From assembly GCA_900556485.1 (NCBI GenBank), contig USOX01000012.1:24506-88505 (forward strand): a stretch of DNA of 64,000 nt, read 5' to 3'. The DNA is from an uncultured Dysgonomonas sp. (lineage in GTDB: Bacteria > Bacteroidota > Bacteroidia > Bacteroidales > Dysgonomonadaceae). The position numbers and the translations under genes are program-made. A model generated the notes under the pieces. The model was not told the DNA's origin, searched no databases, and saw nothing but the letters and a program-made list of their open reading frames with translations. Each line of letters starts with the position of its first letter. Position 1 is the stretch's first letter. Positions 50,748-59,067 of this stretch are shown piece by piece.

Positions 50748-51548
50748 TTAATACCACCTGGCTAATATCTCCATCTCATACTCCACCTTTCTGATGGTAG
50801 CATTTGGATATTTTTGTTTATAAGTATCAGTCAGGTCCAGAGTCCATTTTAGAGAAATTGGCCCTAAAGCTTTTTCCGATTTTATACTTTGCTCCACCAT
50901 ATACTTATAAGTAGCTCCATTATATGTAAGGTGATAATATTGAATAGCACCCGAAGCATTTTCTATTTCGAAAGTCCCTTCATATTTCTCAGTTGAATTG
51001 TTTTCGGGAACTACTGTAACTTTTCCTTTTTCGAAAGTTTCAAACTCCATACCAAAGCTGCCTTTTGCTTTTACTGGCTGAGTTTTTAATACATCTTCTT
51101 CTATTTCTTCCTGCAAATCTTCTCCATCTACATCAACATCAGCCCGTACTGCTTCTACATACATCGGACGGCTTTTGCTGGAGATAGTTAGAGGAATTAC
51201 AATTGATTTTTCGCCATCAGTTATTGTTATTTTTGTTGAGCCCACTTTTAATGCACTAAATTCAAGCACAATATATTCTTTTCCATGTCCTTCGTGCGTA
51301 TTAAGAAAATTCGCAATGGAAGGATCTTCAACAGATGCGCTGTAACTTCCTGTTCCACCTTTGGCAAAAAGGGAGAAGCCTCCGATTTTAGCTTCGTAGC
51401 TTTTTACTTTTTCGTATATAGCTCCATCAATTTCTGTTCCTACATTTTTGTAGATAGTAAATTTGTTGTCATCATCATCGCTACACGACGCAAAGCCAAT
51501 TGACAATAAGATAATTGCCACTAACCATAATAGATTAATTTTCTTCAT
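50748..51548 (-). CDS. Hypothetical surface lipoprotein with Ig-like domain
   Basis: 266 aa with lipobox FASC (Cys about 22) followed by SDDDDN, an acidic export signal favouring the cell surface. Residues about 50-135 look like an Ig-like/BIG fold (GGFSLFAKGGTGSYSASVEDPSIANFL...LKVGSTKITITDGEKSIVIPLTI). The C-terminal half is a second beta domain (GKVTVVPENNSTEKYEGTFEIENASGAIQYYHLTYNGATYKY). No family is recognised beyond that. It has its own leader and lies between the DJ-1 gene and a TonB receptor gene; it is downstream of the receptor on the same strand but separated by 379 bp with repeats. Confidence 0.75.
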   Translation of the reverse strand: MKKINLLWLVAIILLSIGFASCSDDDDNKFTIYKNVGTEIDGAIYEKVKSYEAKIGGFSLFAKGGTGSYSASVEDPSIANFLNTHEGHGKEYIVLEFSALKVGSTKITITDGEKSIVIPLTISSKSRPMYVEAVRADVDVDGEDLQEEIEEDVLKTQPVKAKGSFGMEFETFEKGKVTVVPENNSTEKYEGTFEIENASGAIQYYHLTYNGATYKYMVEQSIKSEKALGPISLKWTLDLTDTYKQKYPNATIRKVEYEMEILARWY

Positions 51549-51699
51549 AGATGTGATATAGTTAAAGTTGTTATTAGATTTTTTCGGGAATGGGCAAAAT
51601 CTATGTAAAATATTTTAAGACAATAAAGTTAGATAATTTGTATTTTATACAACGCATATTGTGTATGATTATTATAAAATAAATCATCTTAATTTTTTA

Positions 51700-51828
51700 A
51701 CCACGGAGTCACACGGAGCATCGCTATGCCATCTGATTCATAAATAATTATACGTTTGAAAAATTCTAACTATATATATTTAAACGTATTTCAAAAAAAA
51801 CTCCGAGAGACTCCCCTCACTCCGTGGT
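51700..51828. repeat. ACCACGGAGT...ACTCCGTGGT palindromic repeat
   Basis: Perfect 10-bp outer arms (51700-51709 and 51819-51828) with an inner ACGTTTGAAA/TTTAAACGT-like pairing. Same family as 58936-59025. The surrounding 379-bp gap also holds the terminator at 51854-51895 and nothing else. Confidence 0.7.
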
Positions 51829-51853
51829 TTTATAAAAGCCTTGATAACTTCTG

Positions 51854-51895
51854 TAAAAAAAGCGTGAGCCCAAAATCAAATTTCGAACCCACGCT
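51854..51895 (-). terminator. Terminator of the TonB receptor gene
   Basis: AGCGTG (51861-51866) pairs with CACGCT (51890-51895), preceded on the plus strand by AAAAAAA, which is the T-run of the minus-strand transcript. Confidence 0.65.
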
Positions 51896-51927
51896 AAATA
51901 CATAGTACTGTTTAGAGTAACTAAAAA

Positions 51928-54252
51928 CTATTTCTTTGTTCCCGACATTATTCCTGCATCCGAATCATCATTATTCAGGCGTTTATTTCCGGCTTTAAAT
52001 TGTCGCCCGAAGTTGAGGTTGAGCCCAAAGTTGAGAATAAGTATCTGGGCAAGGTTATCGTTGTACAGGTGCGATCTCTTAGGTGCAAGCGCCGAACGAT
52101 TGTGACTTCCCTGTGTGTATGTTTTCGAGAATGGATTGAATGCCCCTATTCCCAGGCTCCATTTATCTGCATTGTAATTCAGCATTATGGCATGAAATTT
52201 TTCGCCTACGTCCTGTGTTTCCGCCCACAAATTATTCCAGCGGCTTTGCCCCTCTATACTTAGCGACCACCGCTTGTAATTAGCTGTTATCGATCCGTTC
52301 ATGCGCCATTGGGTATATGTATGTGTATAGTTTTCTCCATAACTGATATACCTGTTCATACCGGGACTGAAACTCAGGGACAGATATTCGCCAAATGGTT
52401 TCAATTTGAATGTCATTTGTGTAATAATTCGGTGAAAGCCTTTTTGATTGATATTCATATGCACGAACTTACCGCCTTCGTATGTTATTTGTTCCATCAC
52501 AGGTTTGTGATCATAATTGTAATGAAGATATAGCTCTACGCCAAATATACCCTTGTTATACCCTGCATTCAGCGTATTGTTATAGTACCAGACAGTTTGC
52601 AGGTTTGGGTTTCCGCGTTGTATTTGCAGAGAATCTATCGCCTGCTCCACATTGTTGAGGTCTGATAACGAAGGCGAATAGCCCGAAATATATCCGTTAT
52701 ACCTGATATAAGCATTCTCGTTGATATTGTATGACACCCGCAATGTTGGGCGGAATACATATTTCTCGTTATTGCTTTCTCCCTGGCTGTTATACGAACG
52801 CATAGCACCCAGTCCGAGGGTATAATTGAATTTACCTTTTCGCAACTGATATTCTACATATCCGTATGTTTCGGCAAAGTTCAATCCCACATCAGCCGTT
52901 GTATTACCAGAATACATATTATTGGTATAACTTTGTGTATGCTTCAGTCCGGCCGATATCTTACCGTTTTTCAATCCTTTTTCGTAAATACCTTCACCTA
53001 TAAAGGAATATTTGTCACCCCTTACTATCGAAGATATATCGGTAGAGAGTTCTTCTTCGCGGCGTTCCTGATAGAGGCGCGACGAACGCGAATCTATATA
53101 AGTACCTACAAGGTTGACAATTATCATCTGGTCGTTTTTCAGATTGCGCTGATAATAAAGGTCTAACGAAGGAGTATTGCTTCTCCATGTAGAATGATCG
53201 TAGATAGACAGAGGTGTATTGTTGTCCGACGAACGTATAATGCTGCTTCTGTCGGTGAATTGATTAGGCGTATGCTGATAATTATTTCTAAATATAGCGT
53301 TGAACATATATTTATCCGGTTCATTCAGATTGTAACTAAAAGCCATATTCAAATTCTGATGTTTAAATTTTGTAGGTTGCCCTTCCTCTACGCGCTCAAG
53401 GGTTTTATCCGGAAATACAAATGTTTCCTCATTTTCGCGTGTCCATTCTATTCCCCTGCGCGACCAATAGGCATTTACTCCGAATTCCGACTTCTTATGG
53501 TTCAACTTTGCCGACATATAGTTTTCACCCCAGTCGATACTGTTGGTTGGTGCGTTTGCCAGATTAGCCGATACACTCCCTCCCGATTCTTTACGGCGGG
53601 TAATATAATCTATCACAGCGGCAGCATTGCCATAACGCATACCGGGTTCGTCGTGATACTCAATTCGCACAATATCGGCAGGCTGTAAAGCCACCACTTC
53701 GGCTATGGTAACTTCTATGCCATTGATACGCAGTTGCACGGCATCGCCTCCGGGCACGGTTATTTTATTGTCTATCGGGTTGATGATAATACGCGACAAC
53801 TGGAGATTCCGCAACAAAGTAACTCCACTGTTCGAAGCCCTGATCTGAGCATCGGAAGGCACTATCAACTTACGGTCGGCCTTTTGCACAACAGCATTTC
53901 CGGTTACCGTAACATCTTTAAGAGCAACCTCCGACGCCCGTAGAGGAATATTACCTAAATCTACACTCGATCCTGTATTTTTTACCGGATTGAATTTCTT
54001 TTCGTAACCCACAAAAGCTACCAACAAAATATAATCTTCGCCCGATATATTATCGAAACTGAACAAGCCTTTATCATCGGAAGATGTTCCGGCCACAAAT
54101 GTAGAATCTTGCTTGAGCAATGCTATATTGGCAAATTCAACAGCTTTGTGCGTGTCGTTGTCCACTATTGCTCCTTTTATATTGATCTGGGCGGTGCATA
54201 TAATCGAAATAATACTAAAAACCGCTATTATAAGAAATCTATGTGTTGTCAT
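51928..54252 (-). CDS. TonB-dependent receptor with carboxypeptidase-regulatory N-terminus (OMP_b-brl_3 type)
   Basis: 774 aa with a signal peptide (MTTHRFLIIAVFSIISIICTAQ). Residues about 23-105 form a carboxypeptidase-regulatory-like domain (INIKGAIVDNDTHKAVEFANIAL...DYILLVAFVGYEKKFNPV). A plug-like segment follows (VVQKADRKLIVPSDAQIRASNSGVTLLRNLQLSRIIINPID), and then a long barrel of the OMP_b-brl_3 class (ADIVRIEYHDEPGMRYGNAAAVIDYITRRKESGGSV). The last barrel strand QILILNFGLNLNFGRQ is followed by a polar tail. These proteins resemble TonB receptors but often lack a known substrate. No SusD, sigma/anti-sigma pair or enzyme is adjacent, so the substrate is unknown. Confidence 0.88.
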   Translation of the reverse strand: MTTHRFLIIAVFSIISIICTAQINIKGAIVDNDTHKAVEFANIALLKQDSTFVAGTSSDDKGLFSFDNISGEDYILLVAFVGYEKKFNPVKNTGSSVDLGNIPLRASEVALKDVTVTGNAVVQKADRKLIVPSDAQIRASNSGVTLLRNLQLSRIIINPIDNKITVPGGDAVQLRINGIEVTIAEVVALQPADIVRIEYHDEPGMRYGNAAAVIDYITRRKESGGSVSANLANAPTNSIDWGENYMSAKLNHKKSEFGVNAYWSRRGIEWTRENEETFVFPDKTLERVEEGQPTKFKHQNLNMAFSYNLNEPDKYMFNAIFRNNYQHTPNQFTDRSSIIRSSDNNTPLSIYDHSTWRSNTPSLDLYYQRNLKNDQMIIVNLVGTYIDSRSSRLYQERREEELSTDISSIVRGDKYSFIGEGIYEKGLKNGKISAGLKHTQSYTNNMYSGNTTADVGLNFAETYGYVEYQLRKGKFNYTLGLGAMRSYNSQGESNNEKYVFRPTLRVSYNINENAYIRYNGYISGYSPSLSDLNNVEQAIDSLQIQRGNPNLQTVWYYNNTLNAGYNKGIFGVELYLHYNYDHKPVMEQITYEGGKFVHMNINQKGFHRIITQMTFKLKPFGEYLSLSFSPGMNRYISYGENYTHTYTQWRMNGSITANYKRWSLSIEGQSRWNNLWAETQDVGEKFHAIMLNYNADKWSLGIGAFNPFSKTYTQGSHNRSALAPKRSHLYNDNLAQILILNFGLNLNFGRQFKAGNKRLNNDDSDAGIMSGTKK

Positions 54253-54595
54253 ACTTTTATTTACTAATCGTTTAAAAGTCTAAGATTTTTTGTCCATTTC
54301 CACATCTCTTACTTAAATTAGATGATGTAATGTTAATGGATACGAAATTGCAATTCATTAATATGACGAACGAGAGTAAAAAAAAGTTACATGGTTTTTA
54401 AAATTTTTTTTTCGATGAGGTGTAAGATATGTCTGGGACTAGCTTTTTGTTCTGTCATTCTGAGGAACGAAGAATCTCGCCCTTAGCTACCGTGCGAATC
54501 CTTTCGCGTGGTCAATCAAATCACGCAATGCAAAAAATACTCCTTTTTTTGGATAATAAAGAAAAACATTTACCTTTGAACTCATAATACAATTT
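54253..54595. other. Intergenic region with two repeat remnants and a promoter
   Basis: It contains the dispersed sequence TGTCATTCTGAGGAACGAAG (about 54456-54475, a motif commonly repeated in Bacteroidetes intergenic DNA), a family A copy whose right arm is broken (54486-54530), and TACCTTTG at 54571-54578, a full -7 element 18 bp before the ATG of the decayed acetyltransferase gene. Confidence 0.5.
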
Positions 54596-54908
54596 ATGAC
54601 TTCTAAATTTAAGAATATATTGGTGGGGTAAATAATCTGTAAAACAATGTTTTATAGATTATCATTTCGTTTTTTACCGGACAAATTCCTTTGTTTGGTA
54701 TTTTCTATTGCATCTTATTAAATAAATAATTCTGGAGCAGGCAGATGCTATGTCCCGGTGGGCACTGGCTCAGCCGGATGTAAAGGCGGTGATGGCCGAA
54801 ACACTCAAAGAGAACATTGCCTCTCAGAGAGTTTTACAGAAATGCGGATTTATTCTTTACCGAGAAGAGGGTGAAAGCCTGTGGTGGAAACTATTATCAA
54901 ACAACTAA
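54596..54908 (+). pseudogene. Decayed GNAT acetyltransferase (5' and 3' remnants)
   Basis: A promoter element and ATG 54596 lead into 11 codons (MTSKFKNILVG) that end in a stop. About 100 bp later an open frame without start (54733-54908) reads AQPDVKAVMAETLKENIASQ, then VLQKCGFILYREEGESLWW, ending in stop. This is clearly the C-terminal part of a RimJ/RimL-type GNAT domain (x-N-x-x-S-x-x-V-L-x-K-x-G-F). The middle of the gene has been lost by deletion. Whether the short 5' ORF belonged to the same gene is uncertain. The GC content of the remnant is higher than the surrounding gap. It lies directly upstream of an intact GNAT gene. Confidence 0.7.
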
Positions 54909-54919
54909 ATTTTGACAGA

Positions 54920-55438
54920 ATGATTTTAAATATACGACCAGAAACAGAAAAAGACTTTTCAGAATTATATAAACTGATTCAGACTGCTTTCGAAACGGCT
55001 GATGTGAAAGATGGTGACGAACAGGATTTTGCAGAAGATTTGCGCAACAGCCAGAACTACATTCCCCAACTGGCTTTAGTGGCTGAAGATGGAGATAAGT
55101 TGATGGGACAGATTATGCTGACTAAAACCTATGTGATACAGCCTGATGGAAGTAAATACGAAGGCTTACTCATTGCACCTGTCTCAGTTTTACTCGAATA
55201 CCGGAATATGGGAGTTGGCTCCGCACTTATCCGGGAAGGGATGAAAAGAGGAAAAGAAATGGGATACAAGGCGGTTTTCCTGTGTGGCTATCCGGCTTAT
55301 TATCATCGTTTCGGGTTCCGTTCGTCAGCCTCGTTCAGTATAAAGCATATCCACGATATTCCCGAGCAATATGTAATGGCTTGTGAGTTGACTGAAGGAG
55401 CTTTGGATAATATTTGTGGAGTAATAGATTGTCAGTGA
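54920..55438 (+). CDS. GNAT family N-acetyltransferase (YhbS-like)
   Basis: 172 aa from ATG 54920 (MILNIRPETEKDFSELY); a longer frame from a GTG at 54881 overlaps the upstream pseudogene and is rejected. The acetyl-CoA site is in IAPVSVLLEYRNMGVGSALIREGMKRGKEMGYKAVFLCG (about 84-122, with R/Q-x-x-G-x-G/A pattern RNMGVGSA). It ends like YhbS with YPAYYHRFGFRSS and a substrate-side C-terminal domain. It acetylates an unknown small molecule or lipid. A paralogue of the same subfamily follows after a family A repeat. Confidence 0.85.
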   Translation: MILNIRPETEKDFSELYKLIQTAFETADVKDGDEQDFAEDLRNSQNYIPQLALVAEDGDKLMGQIMLTKTYVIQPDGSKYEGLLIAPVSVLLEYRNMGVGSALIREGMKRGKEMGYKAVFLCGYPAYYHRFGFRSSASFSIKHIHDIPEQYVMACELTEGALDNICGVIDCQ

Positions 55439-55484
55439 ATATGATATTTACTGCACACAATCAAAAATTGCTTGCATTCTTGTG

Positions 55485-55543
55485 CTACCGCGCGATTGTA
55501 TCGCGTGGGAATACAGAAGTCACGCGATACAATCGCGCGACAG
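55485..55543. repeat. Palindromic repeat family A, intact copy with compensatory change
   Basis: CGCGCGATTGTATCGCG (55489-55505) pairs perfectly with CGCGATACAATCGCGCG (55523-55539). Compared with the copy at 662-710, both members of one base pair differ (C to T in one arm, G to A in the other), so the stem is preserved. Confidence 0.9.
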
Positions 55544-55625
55544 CGATGTCCTTGATGATTAAACAGATTCAAAATCAGATATATGATAGCAGTCATATAC
55601 AAATCAATAAAAAAAATCAAACAAA

Positions 55626-56195
55626 ATGAACATACAAGAAATACAAATCAAAGAAACAACAGAAAAGGATCTAAACGACATCCTTAAAGTACAAAGCATC
55701 GGATTCGGCTACGACAAAGAAGCCGAACTCACAGCCCGGCTTCTTGCAGACAAGACTGCCGAACCACATTTATCCCTCCTTGCATTTTACGAGGGCGAAG
55801 CAGTTGGGCATATATTGTTTACCAAAGCTCATATCGAAGGAGATGAGGAAAACACTGTAGTCCATATCCTTGCACCATTGGCAGTTATTCCTGCATTTCA
55901 GAAGATGGGTATAGGAGGTTTGTTGATTAAGCACGGACTGGATATACTTAAAAAGAGAGGTTCTAAAATGGTCTTTGTTTTAGGGCATAAAGAATATTAT
56001 CCTCGCCATGGATTCGTTCAGAATGCACAAGGAATGGGATATCCCCCTCCGCTTCCACGACCGGTACCGGCCGAACATGCCGACTATTGGATGGTATATC
56101 GTTTGACAGACGAACCTGCCGCTCAGGGGCGAATCATCTGTGCCGATACCCTCTATGAGATAGAGCATTGGAGAGAAGATGAAGGGGACAGATAA
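55626..56195 (+). CDS. GNAT family N-acetyltransferase (YhbS-like), second
   Basis: 189 aa. The acetyl-CoA binding segment is LAPLAVIPAFQKMGIGGLLIKHGLDILKKRGSKMVFVLGH (about 80-120), with QKMGIGG as the pyrophosphate loop, followed by the YhbS-type EYYPRHGFVQNAQGMGYPPPLP. The C-terminal extension (AEHADYWMVYRLTDEPAAQGRIICADTL) is found in the same group. It is similar in layout to the gene upstream, which suggests functional divergence after an older duplication or co-acquisition. The stop codon lies 12 bp from the convergent AraC regulator stop. Confidence 0.87.
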   Translation: MNIQEIQIKETTEKDLNDILKVQSIGFGYDKEAELTARLLADKTAEPHLSLLAFYEGEAVGHILFTKAHIEGDEENTVVHILAPLAVIPAFQKMGIGGLLIKHGLDILKKRGSKMVFVLGHKEYYPRHGFVQNAQGMGYPPPLPRPVPAEHADYWMVYRLTDEPAAQGRIICADTLYEIEHWREDEGDR

Positions 56196-56207
56196 ATCTA
56201 TCCTGTT

Positions 56208-57200
56208 CTACTTATCGAAAGCCGTTCCAAAGTTTTCCCGATAATCGGATGGTGTTATCTGCATATATTTCAGAAAGACACGCCGCATATTATCGGGAGA
56301 ACTTAAACCGCATAAGCCTGCTATTTCTTTCAGGCTCAACTGTGTTTCCACCAGATATCGGCATGCAGTCTCTATGCGTAGCTTGTCGATATATCTGGCA
56401 GGTGTAACCCCTGTCTCACGGAGGAAAACACGGGCAAAGTTACGGGGGCTCATCGATACCTGTTCGGCTAATGCCTCTACAGTCATATTCTGATTCAGAT
56501 GTTCCATTATCCAGTTCCCTATCTCTTGTATAGGGCGATAATCGATACTTTGGTGAGTCAGTACAGAACTGTATTGCGATTGGTTTCCGGGACGTTTCAG
56601 ATACAGCACCATTTGCTTTGCCACTTCCAGAGCCAACGAACGTCCGAAGTCCTCCTCCACTAAGGCTAGCGCCAGATCCATTCCTGTCGAAATCCCTGCC
56701 GAGGTGTAGATATTTCCGTCTTTTACAAAGATAGGATCATTCTGCACTTCGGTTTGTGGATAATGGCGAGTCAGTGTGTCGCACAATTCCCAATGTGTAG
56801 TTGCTTTTTTGCCGTTGAGGATTCCCGCTTCGGCAAGAAAAAACGTGCCTGTACATACCGAACAAATACGCCTGACAGCTTCGGATTGCCGGGCTATCCA
56901 TTTCAATACTTTTCTGTCCATCTTATAATCAGCCTGTATCGAATTGGGTACACCGGGAATAAACAAGGTATCTATTTCATAATCAATATCTTTTGTCAGG
57001 CTATCACATTCTATTACCATCCCCGAGGCAGTGCGGACAGCCTTACTTCGCTCTGCCGAAACAGTATGCAAAATGTATGGAGGTTTCTTACCTCTGCTGT
57101 TGATACATTCTATAGCCTGCGAGAAAACTTCGTAAGGGCCTGTTATATCGAGCAGGGTAGCGTCTTTTGGTATAAGAAAAGTTATATGTTTGGTATTCAT
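56208..57200 (-). CDS. GlxA/FtrA-type AraC family regulator with DJ-1/PfpI sensor domain
   Basis: 330 aa. The N-terminal DJ-1/PfpI-like domain (about 1-190) includes ITFLIPKDATLLDITGPYEVF and the elbow VRRICSVCTGTFFLAEAGILNGKKATTHWE, typical of GlxA-type regulators, where it senses a ligand rather than catalyses. The C-terminal AraC domain (about 215-325) has two helix-turn-helix units (VEALAEQVSMSPRNFARVFLRETGVTPARYI and LKEIAGLCGLSSPDNMRRVFLKYMQITPSDYR). It may regulate the two convergent acetyltransferase genes or the divergent CoA transferase gene (starting 171 bp upstream on the other strand); neither is proven. Confidence 0.9.
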   Translation of the reverse strand: MNTKHITFLIPKDATLLDITGPYEVFSQAIECINSRGKKPPYILHTVSAERSKAVRTASGMVIECDSLTKDIDYEIDTLFIPGVPNSIQADYKMDRKVLKWIARQSEAVRRICSVCTGTFFLAEAGILNGKKATTHWELCDTLTRHYPQTEVQNDPIFVKDGNIYTSAGISTGMDLALALVEEDFGRSLALEVAKQMVLYLKRPGNQSQYSSVLTHQSIDYRPIQEIGNWIMEHLNQNMTVEALAEQVSMSPRNFARVFLRETGVTPARYIDKLRIETACRYLVETQLSLKEIAGLCGLSSPDNMRRVFLKYMQITPSDYRENFGTAFDK

Positions 57201-57344
57201 TGTTCTATTTATATTGAGTTAGTTTAAACCACAGATTAAAAGGAGTTTTACTCTGTAGTTAAAATAAAAAACCTCCTCAAATATACAAAAACCTCTGGCA
57301 GTATCCGTCTGATTATTGTCATTTCAGACAAATTATTATAGCTG

Positions 57345-57352
57345 TAACTTTG
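57345..57352 (+). promoter_or_regulatory. -7 promoter element of the CoA transferase gene
   Basis: TAACTTTG, 19 bp before the ATG at 57371. It overlaps the alternative ATG at 57350, which supports the downstream start. Confidence 0.6.
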
Positions 57353-57370
57353 TACAAAACTTTTATACCA

Positions 57371-58852
57371 ATGGCTTTAAAAAAGATGACTGCCGAAGAA
57401 GCGGCAAAACTGATCAATAATAACGACAATATAGGCTTTAGTGGATTTACACATGCCGGCTGTCCTAAAGTTGTACCCGTAGCACTGGCTAAACGTGCCG
57501 AAGAAGAGCATGCTAAAGGCAATCCTTTCAAAATAGGAATGTTCACAGGAGCATCTACCAGCGACAGCATCGATGGTGTACTGGCACGGGCACACGCTAT
57601 CAAATTCCGTACTCCATACCAGACAAACAAAGACTTGCGCAATGCTATCAACAGTGGCGAAGTACCTTATTTCGACCTGCATTTATCAACCCTTGCCCAA
57701 GACCTCCGCTATGGATTTTATGGGGCGGTAGATGTGGCAATTATCGAAGCATGCGATGTAACCGAAGAGGGCGAAATAGTGCCTACATGCGGTGTAGGCA
57801 TTACTCCAACTATTGCCCGTCTGGCAAAAACCGTTATCGTTGAACTGAACAGCTGGCACCCGAAAGAGCTGAAAGGAATGCACGATCTGGTGGAATTGTC
57901 CGATCCTCCGCATCGCAGAGAAATACCTATCTATACAGTACGCAACCGTATTGGCTCTGACCATATAAAGGTAGACCCTCAGAAGATTGTAGTTGTAGAA
58001 ACGAATAAGCCGAACGAAGGCAGCGGATTTTCGCCTGTGGACGAAATAACAGCGCAGATAGGGCGGAATGTAGTCGATTTCTTTGTGAAGGAGATAAACG
58101 AAGGACGTATGCCGTCTTCATTTCTGCCAGTGCAGTCGGGTGTAGGCAATATTGCAAATGCAGTGCTGGCAGCACTAGGCGAGAGCAACGACATTCCCGA
58201 TTTTGAAGTTTATACAGAAGTGATACAGGATGCCGTTATCGGACTCATGGAGTCGGGACGGATCAAATTTGCCAGTGGCGGAACACTTACGGTCAGTAAT
58301 CCTTGCATGGAACGGATTTACAACAACCTGCCATTCTTCAAAGAGCGGATTGTATTCCGTACGGCCGAAATATCAAACAATCCGGAGATTGCCCGCCGTC
58401 TGGGAATAATAGCCATGAACACGGCTCTGGAAGCGGATATTTTCGGCAATGTAAACTCAACACATGTGGTAGGCAGCAAGATAATGAACGGAATAGGTGG
58501 TTCGGGCGATTTTGCACGTAGTTCGTATATTTCTATTTTCCTTACCCCTTCAACGGCTAAAGATGGTAAGATCAGTGCTTTTGTGCCAATGGTATCGCAT
58601 CAGGACCATAGCGAACATTCTGTAAAAGTGATTATTTCGGAATATGGCGTTGCCGATCTCAGAGGAAAATCTCCCCGCGAAAGGGCAGAATGTATTATCG
58701 AAAACTGTGTTCACCCTGATTACCGTCCATTGTTGCGAAAATATCTGGAGGGAGGAACCGTTGGGCAAACACCTGTCAATCTGTACAATGCTTTCTCTTT
58801 TCATAAAGCATTTATGGAAACAGGGGATATGAAGAATGCAGAGATAGAATAG
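57371..58852 (+). CDS. Acetyl-CoA hydrolase/transferase family, probable succinyl-CoA:acetate CoA-transferase
   Basis: 493 aa from ATG 57371 (MALKKMTAEEAAKLI), two CoA-transferase domains. Landmarks: GFSGFTHAGCPKVVP near the N-terminus, AIIEACDVTEEGEIVPTCGVGITP in domain 1, and in domain 2 VQSGVGNIANAVLAAL (CoA-binding loop) and FEVYTEVIQDAVIGLMESG, where the Glu of YTEVIQD is the expected nucleophile. It ends with ISEYGVADLRGKSPRERAECII. It moves CoA between succinate and acetate (or propionate), a step of acetate/succinate/propionate fermentation in Bacteroidetes. The gene has its own promoter and no operon partner. Confidence 0.92.
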   Translation: MALKKMTAEEAAKLINNNDNIGFSGFTHAGCPKVVPVALAKRAEEEHAKGNPFKIGMFTGASTSDSIDGVLARAHAIKFRTPYQTNKDLRNAINSGEVPYFDLHLSTLAQDLRYGFYGAVDVAIIEACDVTEEGEIVPTCGVGITPTIARLAKTVIVELNSWHPKELKGMHDLVELSDPPHRREIPIYTVRNRIGSDHIKVDPQKIVVVETNKPNEGSGFSPVDEITAQIGRNVVDFFVKEINEGRMPSSFLPVQSGVGNIANAVLAALGESNDIPDFEVYTEVIQDAVIGLMESGRIKFASGGTLTVSNPCMERIYNNLPFFKERIVFRTAEISNNPEIARRLGIIAMNTALEADIFGNVNSTHVVGSKIMNGIGGSGDFARSSYISIFLTPSTAKDGKISAFVPMVSHQDHSEHSVKVIISEYGVADLRGKSPRERAECIIENCVHPDYRPLLRKYLEGGTVGQTPVNLYNAFSFHKAFMETGDMKNAEIE

Positions 58853-58935
58853 AAAGCAATTATTCCTTATTTTCAATAAATCTCAACATTTAACATTCCA
58901 TCATTGTTAATAAAATAGTTATATCAACTTTTTAT

Positions 58936-59027
58936 TTAAACCACAGAGTAAAATACATATCATATTTATTTGTATTTTGTAAATGATTCTTATACTCTGT
59001 GTTACTCTGTGCTACTCCGTGGTTAAA
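58936..59027. repeat. ACCACAGAGT...ACTCCGTGGT palindromic repeat
   Basis: The outer arms AACCACAGAGTA and TACTCCGTGGTT pair with one mismatch. The inner AATACA... and the tandem ACTCTGTG units add further pairing. It fills most of the 215-bp gap between the CoA transferase and CorC/HlyC genes. Confidence 0.65.
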
Positions 59028-59067
59028 ATACAAAAACATATAGCGCTATATTAAAAAAACAAACCGG

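Noticed and set aside
29115..59027. Recurring palindromic repeats as a CRISPR array
   Set aside because: The repeats are dispersed, palindromic and unequally spaced, without regular spacers or cas genes.
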